Below are positions 16,115-25,217 of a stretch of 64,000 bases of DNA, piece after piece (the stretch's first letter is position 1; every line of letters starts with the position of its first letter). This DNA comes from Burkholderiaceae bacterium. GTDB lineage: Bacteria > Pseudomonadota > Gammaproteobacteria > Burkholderiales > Burkholderiaceae. The stretch lies in the NCBI GenBank assembly GCA_947450605.1, contig CANFWB010000002.1:21564-85563 (forward strand), read 5' to 3'. The notes beneath the pieces were generated by a model. It did no database searches and had not been told where the DNA came from. It saw only the letters and a program-made list of their open reading frames with translations. The translations under genes and the position numbers were made by a program.

Positions 16115-17182
16115 ATGATATTTTCTCTGCGTAATGTATTGCCTAATCGCATTCTAATATCTGCCTTTCTATTTCTTTTGGCAGGATTATGCAGCGCTGA
16201 AAACTATTCACCAAAGCATTCAGTATGGACTGCTAGGAACTTTCAATTCCATACTGGTGAAGTGCTCCCGGAGATGAAGATTGGCTACATCACCATCGGT
16301 GAGCCCTCAGGTATTCCGGTATTAATATTGCATGGCACGGCTGGTACCGCTAAAGGCATGCTCTCTAAAAATTTTGGCGATCAACTCTTTGGTCCTGGTC
16401 AGGTATTGGATTCTAGTAAATACTTTGTGATCATTCCGGATGCCATTGGTGTGGGTAATTCGAGCAAACCATCTGATGGCTTAAAAACGAAGTTTCCCCA
16501 CTACAACTACGATGACATGGTGGATGCGCAATATAGGCTCGTCTCGGAAGGTCTTGGGATAAAACACCTTCGTCTCGTGCTTGGCAACTCTATGGGGGGA
16601 ATGCAAACCTGGCTATGGGGTGTCAAATATCCTGACTTTATGGATTTACTGGTTCCGATGGCCGCATCCCCAGTAGCCATGTCAGGTCGCAATTGGATGA
16701 TGCGTCGTCTGATTATTGATTCTGTTCGTAATGATCCAGAATGGAAGGGTGGAAATTACACCAAGCAGCCAAAAAGCATTCAATTTGCCACGGTATATTT
16801 TAATGTGGGTATGAGTGGCGGAAATCAGGGCTTGTATAAGCTGGCACCAACGAGGGAGAGGGCTGACCAATTATTAAACCAGAGATTAAGTTCACCTTTT
16901 GTGGTGGATGCCAATGACAATCTCTATCAGTGGGAATCATCCGGCGATTATGATCCTTCACTACATTTGGAAAATATCAAAGCTAGAGTATTGGCGATTA
17001 ATTCCGCAGATGATGAGCGGAATCCTCCTGAGCTGGGGTTTATGGAGAAAGCGCTTCCTCGCATAAAAAATGCAAAACTCTTTTTGATACCAGCTTCACC
17101 TGAGACCATTGGGCATAGCACAACTGGTCAAGCGAAGTGGTGGGCTAATGAATTGGACAGCACACTGCAAAGTATGCAGTAG
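16115..17182 (+). CDS. secreted alpha/beta-fold hydrolase, MetX-like (second copy)
   Basis: A 355-residue protein with signal peptide (ISAFLFLLAGLCSAEN, cleavage near 28). The nucleophile elbow is GNSMGGMQ with Ser about 159; candidate acid residues are in NSADDERNPP and the His is in TIGHSTTG. The segments YFVIIPDAIGVGNSSKPS and DMVDAQYRLV align with the hydrolase at 3492-4583, so the two are paralogues in this window. It follows the Bug-lyase pair on the same strand, suggesting that it releases the carboxylate taken up by that receptor, for example from an ester. This is inference from order. Confidence 0.84.
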   Translation: MIFSLRNVLPNRILISAFLFLLAGLCSAENYSPKHSVWTARNFQFHTGEVLPEMKIGYITIGEPSGIPVLILHGTAGTAKGMLSKNFGDQLFGPGQVLDSSKYFVIIPDAIGVGNSSKPSDGLKTKFPHYNYDDMVDAQYRLVSEGLGIKHLRLVLGNSMGGMQTWLWGVKYPDFMDLLVPMAASPVAMSGRNWMMRRLIIDSVRNDPEWKGGNYTKQPKSIQFATVYFNVGMSGGNQGLYKLAPTRERADQLLNQRLSSPFVVDANDNLYQWESSGDYDPSLHLENIKARVLAINSADDERNPPELGFMEKALPRIKNAKLFLIPASPETIGHSTTGQAKWWANELDSTLQSMQ

Positions 17183-17203
17183 CTGCGTGTCCGTATTGAT
17201 TGT

Positions 17204-18514
17204 TTAGTCGTTCGAGGGGCAAGAGGAACAGGCGCTTTGTTCTACCGGCGCAGGCTCTTGGGTATAACGCGCTATAAAGGCATGTTTACTCTTTAACGGT
17301 AGCTTAATCCAAACAAAGTGACCAGAGCCTGGGGCGACATCAATCAATTCATTTTTCATATTCCACATTTGCTCTAAAACCAAATCTTGATTGCCCTGTG
17401 GCTCAATTATTTCTAGCTTATCCCCAACCGAGAAGCGATTCTTGACATCCACTTTTACGCGACCAGTTTCTTCGTCAATCTCCAGGGTCTCACCCACATA
17501 GAGACTTCTTCCAGACAGGGAGTGCCCTCTCATATAGAGTTGGTACTCTTTATCGTGGTGACGTTCATAAAAGCCATCGGTATAGCCGCGATTAGCTAGG
17601 CCCTCAAGGTTTCCAATGAGTGACATATTCATTGGACGACCGGCTACGGCATCATCAATTGCAGTTCGGTATGACTGGCAGGTTCTAGAAACGTAATAGG
17701 GTGACTTAGTGCGACCTTCAATCTTGAAAGAATCCACGCCCATGGCGGTCAGTCTTTCAATATGTTCAATAGCGCGCAAATCTTTCGAGTTCATGATGTA
17801 TGTGCCATGTTCATCTTCTTCCATGGGCATTAAATCATCAGGCCTTCTTGCTTCTTGCAGTAGCACGACATCACCGCTGGTATTTTGTTGGCCTGGCTTG
17901 ACTTTGTAATCCCATCGACAGGCATTGGTGCACGCCCCTTGGTTTGAATCTCGATGAGACATGTAACCAGACAAAAGGCAGCGACCTGAATAGGCAATAC
18001 ATAAAGCGCCATGTACAAAGACTTCTAATTCCATTTCTGGGCAGTCTTGACGAACCTCTTCGATTTCATCAAAGGAGAGCTCACGCGACAAAATGACTCG
18101 ACTAATTCCAACGGAGCGCCAAAATTTAGCAGAGGCACCATTGACAGTGTTCGCTTGAACCGATAAATGAATTGGCATGTCTGGCCAAGCTTCTCTAGCC
18201 ATCATGATGAGGCCAGGATCGGACATGATGATCGCATCAGGCTTCAATGCAATGACTGGATCCATATCCTTAATGTAGGTGCGTGTTTTGCCACCATGGG
18301 GTAATAAATTGGATACGAGATAAAACTTCTTGCCCATAGTGTGGGCAGTATCAATCCCTTCTTTGAGGGTCTCAATTTTGCCGAAGTCGTTATTGCGCAC
18401 GCGTAATGAGTAGCGAGGTTGGCCGGCGTAAATGGCATCAGCGCCAAAGTCAAAGGCGGTGCGCAGCATTGAAAGGCTACCGGCTGGGGCTAGAAGTTCT
18501 GGAATCTTGGTCAT
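17204..18514 (-). CDS. trhP: peptidase-U32-like tRNA hydroxylation protein
   Basis: A 436-residue U32-family protein of the YegQ/TrhP type. In E. coli TrhP makes 5-hydroxyuridine at position 34 of some tRNAs in a prephenate-linked reaction. Supporting features are the start PELLAPAGSLSMLRTAFDFGADAIYAG, the segment FVHGALCIAYSGRCLLSGY, the cysteine-rich NQGACTNACRWDYK that could bind a metal cluster, and FKIEGRTKSPYY. The C-terminal domain ends in a Cys-rich tail (SACSSCPSND), an unusual end. Length agrees with YegQ (453). It is convergent with the secreted hydrolase gene. Confidence 0.88.
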   Translation of the reverse strand: MTKIPELLAPAGSLSMLRTAFDFGADAIYAGQPRYSLRVRNNDFGKIETLKEGIDTAHTMGKKFYLVSNLLPHGGKTRTYIKDMDPVIALKPDAIIMSDPGLIMMAREAWPDMPIHLSVQANTVNGASAKFWRSVGISRVILSRELSFDEIEEVRQDCPEMELEVFVHGALCIAYSGRCLLSGYMSHRDSNQGACTNACRWDYKVKPGQQNTSGDVVLLQEARRPDDLMPMEEDEHGTYIMNSKDLRAIEHIERLTAMGVDSFKIEGRTKSPYYVSRTCQSYRTAIDDAVAGRPMNMSLIGNLEGLANRGYTDGFYERHHDKEYQLYMRGHSLSGRSLYVGETLEIDEETGRVKVDVKNRFSVGDKLEIIEPQGNQDLVLEQMWNMKNELIDVAPGSGHFVWIKLPLKSKHAFIARYTQEPAPVEQSACSSCPSND

Positions 18515-18561
18515 CCCGCTATTTTAAGGCCTGCTGGGGTGATTTGCTTATAACCAAGCAA

Positions 18562-18606
18562 GCCCCCACCAAAACCCTTTTTTAGGCCAGACGGGGGCAT
18601 TTTTTT
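18562..18606 (+). terminator. terminator-shaped hairpin reading rightwards
   Basis: GCCCCC (18562-18567) can pair with GGGGGC (18593-18598), followed by eight T. Only the plus strand has the T run, yet both flanking genes are on the minus strand. A second short stem (TTGCTT with AAGCAA) lies just to the left. It may stop antisense transcription from the trhP side or be the remnant of another unit. Confidence 0.45.
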
Positions 18607-18614
18607 TGGCTTAA

Positions 18615-19484
18615 TTACTCATCCGCAATGGTGTTGCGCAATATTCCAATGGATTCAATTTCGATTTCACAAATATCCCCGGGTTTCATAAAAACGGGGG
18701 GTGTTCGTGCATATCCTACGCCAGCAGGTGTGCCGGTAATGACAACATCACCTGGTTCAAGTGTCATGCACTCGGATATCAGCACAATGGTCTCAGCAAC
18801 GTTCCATAGAAAGTCTTTGGTATTGGCGTTTTGCATGACTTGACCATTCAAACGAGATTGAATGTTTAGACCATCGCATCCAAGGGGCAGCTCATCTGGC
18901 GTAACCAGCCAAGGCCCAAATGCACCAGTTTGATCAAAGTTTTTACCAATGGTCCATTGATTTGTTTTGCGTTGGTAATCACGAATGCTGCCATCATTAA
19001 AGATGCTATACCCAGCAACGCAATCCAAGGCATTCTCCAGTGTGCAGTGCCGCGCTGTTTTGCCGACTACAAACGCCAGCTCAGCTTCGTAATCCAATTT
19101 ATCTGAAACCTTGGGTCGCACAATCGGACTTAAGTGTGCCGTTAATGAGCTTGGCCCGCGCATAAAAAAACTCGGATATTCTGGTCTTGCATTACCACCT
19201 TCTTTAGCATGGTCAGCATAGTTAAGGCCCATGCAGACGATTTTTCCAGGTCTTTCAATTGGTGACTTAAAGGTGATCGCGCTAATATTTTCTTGAATTG
19301 AATTTGAATTTTCAATCGCTGTTTTTGCACGATCCAAATATTTTTTGGATTGAATAATTTCTTGCAAGCTATGGGGGATTGATGGATCCGTTGCAGATAG
19401 ATTGATAAAGGTATCCGAGTTGCCTTTCAAGAGGGCGCCTACGCCCTCATATCCATTTGAACCCTTAAAGCTAAATAGTCTCAT
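18615..19484 (-). CDS. fumarylacetoacetate hydrolase family protein
   Basis: A 289-residue FAH-family enzyme. The fold is seen in VCMGLNYADHAKEGG, the metal-ligand region DYEAELAFVVGKTAR, FNDGSIRDYQ and the C-terminal ITGTPAGVGYARTPP. Family members hydrolyse acylpyruvates or decarboxylate/hydrate oxalocrotonate-type acids from aromatic meta-cleavage routes. The ATG has a good upstream GGAGA. It lies divergent from a ThDP-dependent enzyme (178 bases between), suggesting shared regulation. The region between (19485-19662) has no gene; only AT-rich sequence suited to divergent promoters is seen. Confidence 0.86.
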   Translation of the reverse strand: MRLFSFKGSNGYEGVGALLKGNSDTFINLSATDPSIPHSLQEIIQSKKYLDRAKTAIENSNSIQENISAITFKSPIERPGKIVCMGLNYADHAKEGGNARPEYPSFFMRGPSSLTAHLSPIVRPKVSDKLDYEAELAFVVGKTARHCTLENALDCVAGYSIFNDGSIRDYQRKTNQWTIGKNFDQTGAFGPWLVTPDELPLGCDGLNIQSRLNGQVMQNANTKDFLWNVAETIVLISECMTLEPGDVVITGTPAGVGYARTPPVFMKPGDICEIEIESIGILRNTIADE

Positions 19485-19662
19485 CTTGAAATCTCCAATT
19501 GAATGGGTTTATTTGTATTTGTTTTCGCAGTATAGGCCAGTCTTCAAGGTCAATCTAGTTCGCTAAGGAGCTATTTCATAGATCCCGCAGCCAGCTAAAG
19601 TGTGATAACTTTCCACTAGTCACCCATGAGTACCAACCATAATAAGAAAGCCTAAAAATACA

Positions 19663-21321
19663 ATGGAGATGCCAAGTAAGGTTCTAAATGGCGGCCAGAT
19701 ACTGGCAAATGCGTTAGTAAGACAGGGAGTGGATATTGCCTTTGGTGTTCCTGGTGAGAGCTTTCTCCCGTTGCTAAATGGCCTCGTAGAGCATCCTCAA
19801 TTTCAATTTATTACCTGTCGACAAGAGGGTGGTGCTGCGTATATGGCCGAAGCCTATGGAAAATTGACAGGTCGCCCTGGTATATTGATGGTTACCCGTG
19901 GTCCAGGCGCCGCAAATGCCATGATTGGTATGCATACCGCCTATCAAGACTCGACGCCGTTGGTTTTGTTGGTTGGTCAGGTTGGCACTGACATGGTTGA
20001 GCGGGAAGCGTTTCAGGAGATAGACTACCGCCGCATGTATTCAGAGTGCGCAAAATGGGTTGGCAGTATTGACCGCATTGATCGGATTGATGAATTTGTC
20101 TCTCATGCATTCCATGTGGCTCAGGCTGGCCGTAAAGGTCCTGTTGTGTTGGCCTTGCCGGAGGACGTGCTGTATATGATTGGTCAGGAAAACCCTGTAA
20201 AACCGGCCCATATTGTTCAGCCAGGTTTAGATCTCAATAGCTTTAATCAGGCCATGAAGATATTTTCATCGGCCAAAAAACCGATGATCATTGCTGGTGG
20301 TGGCAATTGGAATAGTACTGCTTGTTTGGATTTACAAAGCTGGGCCAATGCACAGGGTGTACCAATTGCGACGAGCTTTCGCTCTCAAGATATCGTTGAC
20401 AATCTCAACCCTTCATTTGCGGGTGATTTAGGGATTGGTGCTAATCCTGCCTTAGTCAAGCGCATCCAGGAGGCCGATGTATTGTTGGTGATCGGAGAGC
20501 GCTTAGGCGAAATGACAACTGCTGGTTACAGTCTCCTGACTGTCCCCCAGGCTAAAAATACATTGATTCATGTGCTTTCGGGTCCAGAAGAGTTGGGTCG
20601 TGTATATCGACCTGACTTTGCTCTGAATTGCAGTCCAGAAAATTTCTGCTCTGCTTTAAGGTCTGTGAAGATGCATGCAGAGTATGACAGCGCCTCCGCA
20701 AAGGCTGCCCACGATGAGTACTTGGCATTCTCTAGTCCAGTAACGGTTTTGGGTGACTTGCAGTTGGCGCAGATCATGGATTCATTGCCAACTGCTATAC
20801 CGCGCGATTCAATCATCACCAATGGGGCTGGGAATTTTGCAACCTGGGTACATCGTTTTTATCCCTACGGAGCTTATAAAACCCAATTAGCACCAGCCAA
20901 TGGTTCAATGGGGTATGGATTGCCCGCAGCTGTTGCTGCAAAGATTGTCAGTCCGCAAAAAGTGGTGATCGCAGTCTGTGGCGATGGTGACTTTATGATG
21001 AACTGCCAGGAACTAGCAACTGCAGCGCGCTATGACGCCTTCCCAATTGTGTTTGTTGTGAATAACAGCATGCTTGGGACCATTCGCATGCATCAGGAGA
21101 GAGAGTTTAAGTCTCGTGTCATTGCGACTGGCTTAACAAACCCAGATTTTGTGAGGTTTGCGGAGAGTTTTGGAATGCCCGGGTTTAGGGTAAGTAAAAC
21201 TGAAGAATTTGCACCCGCACTTGCAAAGGCGCTCACTAGCAATAAAGGAGCTTTGATAGAGTTAGTCTTGGATCAGGAAGTCATCTCGCCAACTAAAACA
21301 CTTTCTCAATTAGGTAGGTAA
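19663..21321 (+). CDS. ThDP-dependent enzyme of the acetolactate-synthase-like family
   Basis: A 552-residue ThDP enzyme. The activating Glu is in RQEGGAAYMAEAYG (about 55), the central FAD/nucleotide-fold domain has IIAGGGNWNS, and the ThDP-Mg motif is GDGDFMMNCQELATAAR (about 439-456) ending PIVFVVNN. Such proteins form or split C-C bonds next to a keto group (acetolactate synthase, glyoxylate carboligase, oxalyl-CoA or phenylpyruvate decarboxylases). It is not next to an IlvN regulatory subunit, so it is probably catabolic. It is divergent from the FAH gene and ends on a hairpin that terminates the opposite Bug gene. Confidence 0.85.
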   Translation: MEMPSKVLNGGQILANALVRQGVDIAFGVPGESFLPLLNGLVEHPQFQFITCRQEGGAAYMAEAYGKLTGRPGILMVTRGPGAANAMIGMHTAYQDSTPLVLLVGQVGTDMVEREAFQEIDYRRMYSECAKWVGSIDRIDRIDEFVSHAFHVAQAGRKGPVVLALPEDVLYMIGQENPVKPAHIVQPGLDLNSFNQAMKIFSSAKKPMIIAGGGNWNSTACLDLQSWANAQGVPIATSFRSQDIVDNLNPSFAGDLGIGANPALVKRIQEADVLLVIGERLGEMTTAGYSLLTVPQAKNTLIHVLSGPEELGRVYRPDFALNCSPENFCSALRSVKMHAEYDSASAKAAHDEYLAFSSPVTVLGDLQLAQIMDSLPTAIPRDSIITNGAGNFATWVHRFYPYGAYKTQLAPANGSMGYGLPAAVAAKIVSPQKVVIAVCGDGDFMMNCQELATAARYDAFPIVFVVNNSMLGTIRMHQEREFKSRVIATGLTNPDFVRFAESFGMPGFRVSKTEEFAPALAKALTSNKGALIELVLDQEVISPTKTLSQLGR

Positions 21322-21340
21322 AAAAGAGGAGCATTGCTCC
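21315..21340 (-). terminator. intrinsic terminator of the Bug gene at 21367
   Basis: AAGAGGAGC (21320-21328) and GCTCCTCTT (21332-21340) form a 9-bp stem; on the minus strand it is followed by six T. It overlaps the stop of the ThDP gene on the plus strand. Confidence 0.8.
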
Positions 21341-21366
21341 TCTTATAGCCGGTGGATTCTAGGTGA

Positions 21367-22398
21367 TTAATCGACCTTTGCCCCAGAATCTTTAACAACC
21401 TTCGTCCATTTGGCAATTTCATTTTTAATGTAATTCGAGAATTGAGCTGGTGTGTTACCTACAGGTTGCGCACCCATTGCTAAATACTTTTCTTTTACTG
21501 ACGGACTGTTAATGGCAGCCATTAATGTGGCGCTATCTTTATTCAGAACGTCTGCAGGCATATTGGCAGGGCCGACTACCCCGAACCAAGATGTCGCCTC
21601 GTAACTGGGTAAGTTTGCAGCTTCAGCAATGGTTGGTAGATCCGGAAATGCAGGTGAGCGTTTGGCGCTGGTAACTGCCAAGGCTTTTAAGCGACCAGCT
21701 CGAATATAGTTAATGGAGGAGGGGAGGTTGTCAAACATGATGTCAACGTTTCCGGCCATGAGATCAGTCACTGCTGGCGGACTTCCCCTGTAAGGCAAGT
21801 GAACCATATAGGTTTTGGTCATTGATTTAAATAATTCACCAGCCATATGGATCGAAGTGCCATTGCCGCTTGAAGCCATATTAATTTTTCCTGGATTGGC
21901 TCTTGCGTATGCAATTAAATCATTCACGCTATTGATATTATTTTTAGCTGCAAATTCAGGATTCACAACTAGGACATTGGGTAATTCCGCCACCAATGAA
22001 ATGGGTGTGAAATCTTTAATCGGATCAAATGGTAGTTTTCCGCCACCTTGGGTGTAGAGGGGCTGGTTAATACCGTGTGTACCAACAGATGCCATGAGCC
22101 AGGTATAGCCATCAGGAGCTGATTTAGAGACTATTTCTGCTCCAATATTACCTCCTGCGCCTGGCTTATTGTCAATAATGACATTCCACTTGACCGTACT
22201 TAAGAGTTCATTTTGCAGTGGTCTGGCAATGTTATCGGTTGCGCCACCAGCTGGAAAAGGGATGATAAAACGTATTGGCTTATTTGGATAATCCGACTGA
22301 GCGAGGGATATATGGCTTGTAGCCATGAAAAGGGCTATGAGTGCCGTAAAGAATAGAGTAATGCGTACAAACATGTTTAAAGGCTTGCCTTGAATCAT
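21367..22398 (-). CDS. Bug (TctC) family periplasmic receptor 3
   Basis: A 343-residue receptor. The ATG at 22398 is preceded by CAGGAGATAGCA, a very good ribosome site; the frame extends 25 codons further upstream but that part lacks a signal-like character. The signal peptide runs through [19 protein letters not shown]. Family sequences are [32 protein letters not shown] and PDGYTWLM. It is a single-gene unit facing the ThDP enzyme and ends at the terminator at 21315-21340. Its partner enzyme may be the ThDP enzyme or the FAH protein, which are its nearest neighbours. Confidence 0.91.
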   Translation of the reverse strand: MIQGKPLNMFVRITLFFTALIALFMATSHISLAQSDYPNKPIRFIIPFPAGGATDNIARPLQNELLSTVKWNVIIDNKPGAGGNIGAEIVSKSAPDGYTWLMASVGTHGINQPLYTQGGGKLPFDPIKDFTPISLVAELPNVLVVNPEFAAKNNINSVNDLIAYARANPGKINMASSGNGTSIHMAGELFKSMTKTYMVHLPYRGSPPAVTDLMAGNVDIMFDNLPSSINYIRAGRLKALAVTSAKRSPAFPDLPTIAEAANLPSYEATSWFGVVGPANMPADVLNKDSATLMAAINSPSVKEKYLAMGAQPVGNTPAQFSNYIKNEIAKWTKVVKDSGAKVD

Positions 22399-22520
22399 TG
22401 CTATCTCCTGTTTACTAAATTCATTCTGATGATGATTTTTAATACAGCACTTTAAGCATAACAGACCAATCAAGGGCCGGGCTCCGAAAGATTGAAAGTG
22501 GGGTGTAGCGCTAAATCAAG

Positions 22521-22631
22521 GTGAATGAAGAGTATCCTACGGGGTCTGTGGTGAGCATTGTAAAAATGCACGGGATTCCCCCTTTTGACCTTCCGCCCTT
22601 AATTGAAGGCATCAACGAAAGAATGCAATGA
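22521..22631 (+). CDS. possible 21-36 residue coupled leader peptide
   Basis: An open frame ends in TGA overlapping the ATG of the next gene (ATGA at 22628-22631). Starts are possible at GTG 22521, GTG 22551 and ATG 22566; the last part reads MHGIPPFDLPPLIEGINERMQ-like in chemistry, vaguely phasin-like. The overlap suggests translational coupling, but no strong ribosome site was seen, so support is weak. Confidence 0.3.
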   Translation: MNEEYPTGSVVSIVKMHGIPPFDLPPLIEGINERMQ

Positions 22632-23212
22632 CAAAACTGACATCCAAACCCATCCTAAAAAAAGCTAGCGGTATTTTGGCCCAAGAATTTGCAACTCCCA
22701 AGGATATTGCCTGGGCTTGGGTCACTTTATTATTGTCGCAAGAGGAGCAGAAACGCGATAGCGAGGAAAAGCGCTATAGCCGTATTGCAGAATTCGAAGC
22801 CTGGATCTTGGAGTTAAGCTTAACTGCAGACCCTAAAAATCCTGAGAGCGGCACAGTTAGTCCTGATGCAGTAAAAAATTCTGCAAGAAATGTGTTTGAG
22901 TGGCCTCATGAATATATCTTCGAAGCTCCAGCAAGCCCAAAGCACCCGGACTCGAAAGTCACCTATAGCGATACGATTACCAAACCTATCTTGGATGCAG
23001 TCAAAGAGGCCGGCGGATCAGATGATCGTGCTGCATTAATGGCCATTCTTGAGGGGTATGCAAATGAAGGCAATGAGCCCTTTGGCAACGTTACTCCAGA
23101 GGGAATTGAGTGGAAAGGTAGCGCCTGGTCAGAGGGGGATAAATACAACCTTCTTACTATTAAGACTTTAAATAATCGCCTGGCTAACCTGCGAAAAAAA
23201 GGATTGATCTAG
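22628..23212 (+). CDS. cytoplasmic protein of unknown function
   Basis: A 194-residue soluble, acidic protein without signal peptide or membrane segment. The N-terminal half has a helical charged stretch (EEQKRDSEEKRYSRIAEFE) and the C-terminal half is a mixed region ending NLRKKGLI. I do not recognise a family. It stands alone between two minus-strand operons and converges on the RidA gene, with a hairpin between. It may be translationally coupled to a short upstream frame. Function unknown; structure prediction would be the best lead. Confidence 0.7.
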   Translation: MTKLTSKPILKKASGILAQEFATPKDIAWAWVTLLLSQEEQKRDSEEKRYSRIAEFEAWILELSLTADPKNPESGTVSPDAVKNSARNVFEWPHEYIFEAPASPKHPDSKVTYSDTITKPILDAVKEAGGSDDRAALMAILEGYANEGNEPFGNVTPEGIEWKGSAWSEGDKYNLLTIKTLNNRLANLRKKGLI

Positions 23213-23293
23213 CTCGATCATTCCAGCGTGGTCTTAAAACTCCTGCTAAACGAAGACCTGACTACTATAAGTTAGACAGTTTTTAATCTAGAA

Positions 23294-23327
23294 CTACACC
23301 ACCCCTTCTTTTATTGGGTTGGTGTAG
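23294..23327. terminator. hairpin between convergent genes
   Basis: CTACACCA (23294-23301) pairs with TGGTGTAG (23320-23327) with extra C/G pairs inside. No perfect T run follows, but both flanking genes end here, so a bidirectional transcript end is plausible. Confidence 0.5.
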
Positions 23328-23341
23328 TAGCCAATCAATTC

Positions 23342-23731
23342 TTACAGCTTTTCAGCTATCGCCTCAATTTCTATTTTCAGTCCGAAGTGAAGTTGACTGG
23401 TGGGGACAACGGCTCTAGCCGGAAGTGAATTCCCGGCCCATTCTGCATAAATTGCATTAAATTCAGGCCAATTGGCTATGTCATCCACATAAACTCTCAC
23501 TTGTAGCAAGTTTTGTATAGCGCCACCAGCGCCTTCTAGAGCACATTTCAGATTTTCTAAAACTTGAACTGTCTGTTCTTTGAAAGTAGCCTGGGTGAGT
23601 TTTTGTCCATCCCTTGTAATTGGTAGCTGTCCCGAGATAAAAATAAGTTGATTAGCGACAACAGCATGACTATAGTGCCCTCCCGGCTTCGAAAGGGTTG
23701 AGGGATTAAAGTATTCGACTTTTGATTTCAT
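23342..23731 (-). CDS. RidA/YjgF family enamine/imine deaminase-like protein
   Basis: A 129-residue Rid-superfamily protein. Conserved features are the start FNPSTLSKPGGHYSHAV, LIFISGQLPI and the C-terminal LPARAVVPTSQLHFGLKIEIEAIA, which holds the Arg that binds the carboxylate in RidA. RidA hydrolyses reactive 2-aminoacrylate-type enamines; relatives such as 2-aminomuconate deaminase act in nitrogen-ring degradation. It is the last gene of the seven-gene molybdenum-hydroxylase operon, five bases after the Bug gene, which favours a pathway-specific deaminase role over general housekeeping. Confidence 0.88.
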   Translation of the reverse strand: MKSKVEYFNPSTLSKPGGHYSHAVVANQLIFISGQLPITRDGQKLTQATFKEQTVQVLENLKCALEGAGGAIQNLLQVRVYVDDIANWPEFNAIYAEWAGNSLPARAVVPTSQLHFGLKIEIEAIAEKL

Positions 23732-23736
23732 ATGGA

Positions 23737-24711
23737 TTATTGAATTTGCAGGTTGGCTTTTTTTACGATCTCTTTGTACCTATCGAGGTCTTCTCGTATT
23801 CTTGAGGTAAATTTTTGCGGAGGCATGCCACCAATATCGGCACCTTTGTCGGCAAAATTTTTCTTTACCTCAGGCTGTTCAATAGTCGCAAGCACTTCTT
23901 TATAAAGCTTTTGAATAATTGCATCGGAAACTCCTTTTGGCGCAAATAAGCCAACCCAATTTGATGCGTTCACAATGGGAATACCATCATCTTGAGTGGA
24001 AGACCAAGACTTGTTATAGCTAGACCTAGCATTGGTGGTGAGGGAAATAACTTTGACATTTCCAGAGAGAATGTGTGGCGCTACTGCTGGAATAGCTACA
24101 ACTCCAAGGGGAACCTCACCGGAGGCAACAGCTGCAACTGCTGGGGCTCCACCTTTATATGGTACGTGCAAAATCTTTACGCCGCTTTCTAGGGCGATCC
24201 ACTCGCCAGCTAGATGGTTAATGCTGCCATTTCCAGGGGTGGAGAACGAAAGTGAGTCCGGATTTTTTTTAGCCGCTGCAATCATTTCCTTATAGGTATT
24301 GAATGGAACCTTGCTATTTGCCACCAAAAGCATCGGGGTGTCGCTAATCATGGTGATTGGTGAAAAATCCCTTTCGAGGGAATAGGGAATATTAGGGAAA
24401 ATAGCGGGATTTACAGCAAACTCTCCAGTGTGGGCCATTAGCAGTGTGTAGCCGTCAGGCGCACTGTTGGCAGCTGCAGTGACGGCGATAAAACCATTGC
24501 CGCCTGGTTTGTTGTCTATAACAAAATTCCAACCCAGTCTTTCAGTCATCTTTTGAGTCAGCAGTCTTGCTGTGACATCAACAACTCCCCCAGGAGCGAA
24601 TGGCACGATGATTCGAATTGGCCTATTGGGATATTCCTGGCAAAAAGCGGTATTCAGACTACCAAAAAAAATTGCTACAAAACACAAAATCTTAAGCGTG
24701 AAATGTTTCAT
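23737..24711 (-). CDS. Bug (TctC) family periplasmic receptor 4
   Basis: A 324-residue receptor within the molybdenum-hydroxylase operon. The ATG at 24711 has AGGATC upstream and gives a signal peptide (LKILCFVAIFFGSLNTAFCQ); in the longer frame ten extra residues precede it. Family sequences are EYPNRPIRIIVPFAPGG, IDNKPGGNGFIAV (with a changed GAGG) and PDGYTLLM. Its position between CoxS and RidA suggests its ligand is the substrate of the hydroxylase, presumably a carboxylated ring compound. Confidence 0.91.
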   Translation of the reverse strand: MKHFTLKILCFVAIFFGSLNTAFCQEYPNRPIRIIVPFAPGGVVDVTARLLTQKMTERLGWNFVIDNKPGGNGFIAVTAAANSAPDGYTLLMAHTGEFAVNPAIFPNIPYSLERDFSPITMISDTPMLLVANSKVPFNTYKEMIAAAKKNPDSLSFSTPGNGSINHLAGEWIALESGVKILHVPYKGGAPAVAAVASGEVPLGVVAIPAVAPHILSGNVKVISLTTNARSSYNKSWSSTQDDGIPIVNASNWVGLFAPKGVSDAIIQKLYKEVLATIEQPEVKKNFADKGADIGGMPPQKFTSRIREDLDRYKEIVKKANLQIQ

Positions 24712-24721
24712 GTTGATCCTA

Positions 24722-25216
24722 TTAGAGTGATTGGTTGGCAACTTTTCTTTTTTCGCTTGCTAAGAAAACGGCTTTAATGATTTCTGGATAGGCGCCACAA
24801 CGGCATAAATTTCCAGATAGATAGTGCCGTACTTGATCTTCGCTGGGATTTGGGTGTTTATCTAACAATTGACCAATCATTAAAATAAATCCAGGCGTAC
24901 AAAATCCACACTGAAAGGCGCCCGCCTCAATGAAGGCTTCCTGTATAGGGTCCAGAACCCCATCTTTTTCAAGGCCTTCTATCGTTCGCACTGTTTTGCC
25001 ATCCAACATGGCAGCAAACTCTAAACATCCAGAATAAGCAACATCATCTATCAATACTGTACAGGCACCACATAAGCCCTGACCACAGCTTTCTCTAGCG
25101 CCACGAAAATTGAGTTGATTGAGTAATTCAATAATATTTTGATTATTACCAACCTCGGCGCTAACCTTGGTTCCATTGAGAATAAAATGGATCGCTGTTT
25201 TAGTGGGGCCCATCAA
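24722..25216 (-). CDS. 2Fe-2S subunit of a molybdenum hydroxylase (CoxS/XdhA type)
   Basis: A 164-residue electron-transfer subunit. The plant-type 2Fe-2S ligands are Cys 44, 49, 52 and 64 (CGQGLCGAC) and the second cluster ligands Cys 103, 106, 138 and 140 (CGFC and CRCG). It passes electrons from the molybdenum centre to FAD. It ends ten bases before the Bug start and begins one base after the large subunit stop. The ATG may be either of the two first codons. Confidence 0.96.
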   Translation of the reverse strand: MMGPTKTAIHFILNGTKVSAEVGNNQNIIELLNQLNFRGARESCGQGLCGACTVLIDDVAYSGCLEFAAMLDGKTVRTIEGLEKDGVLDPIQEAFIEAGAFQCGFCTPGFILMIGQLLDKHPNPSEDQVRHYLSGNLCRCGAYPEIIKAVFLASEKRKVANQSL

Positions 25217-25217
25217 T

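Noticed and set aside
19663-21321. Biosynthetic acetolactate synthase IlvB
   Set aside because: No small regulatory subunit gene follows and the neighbours are catabolic.
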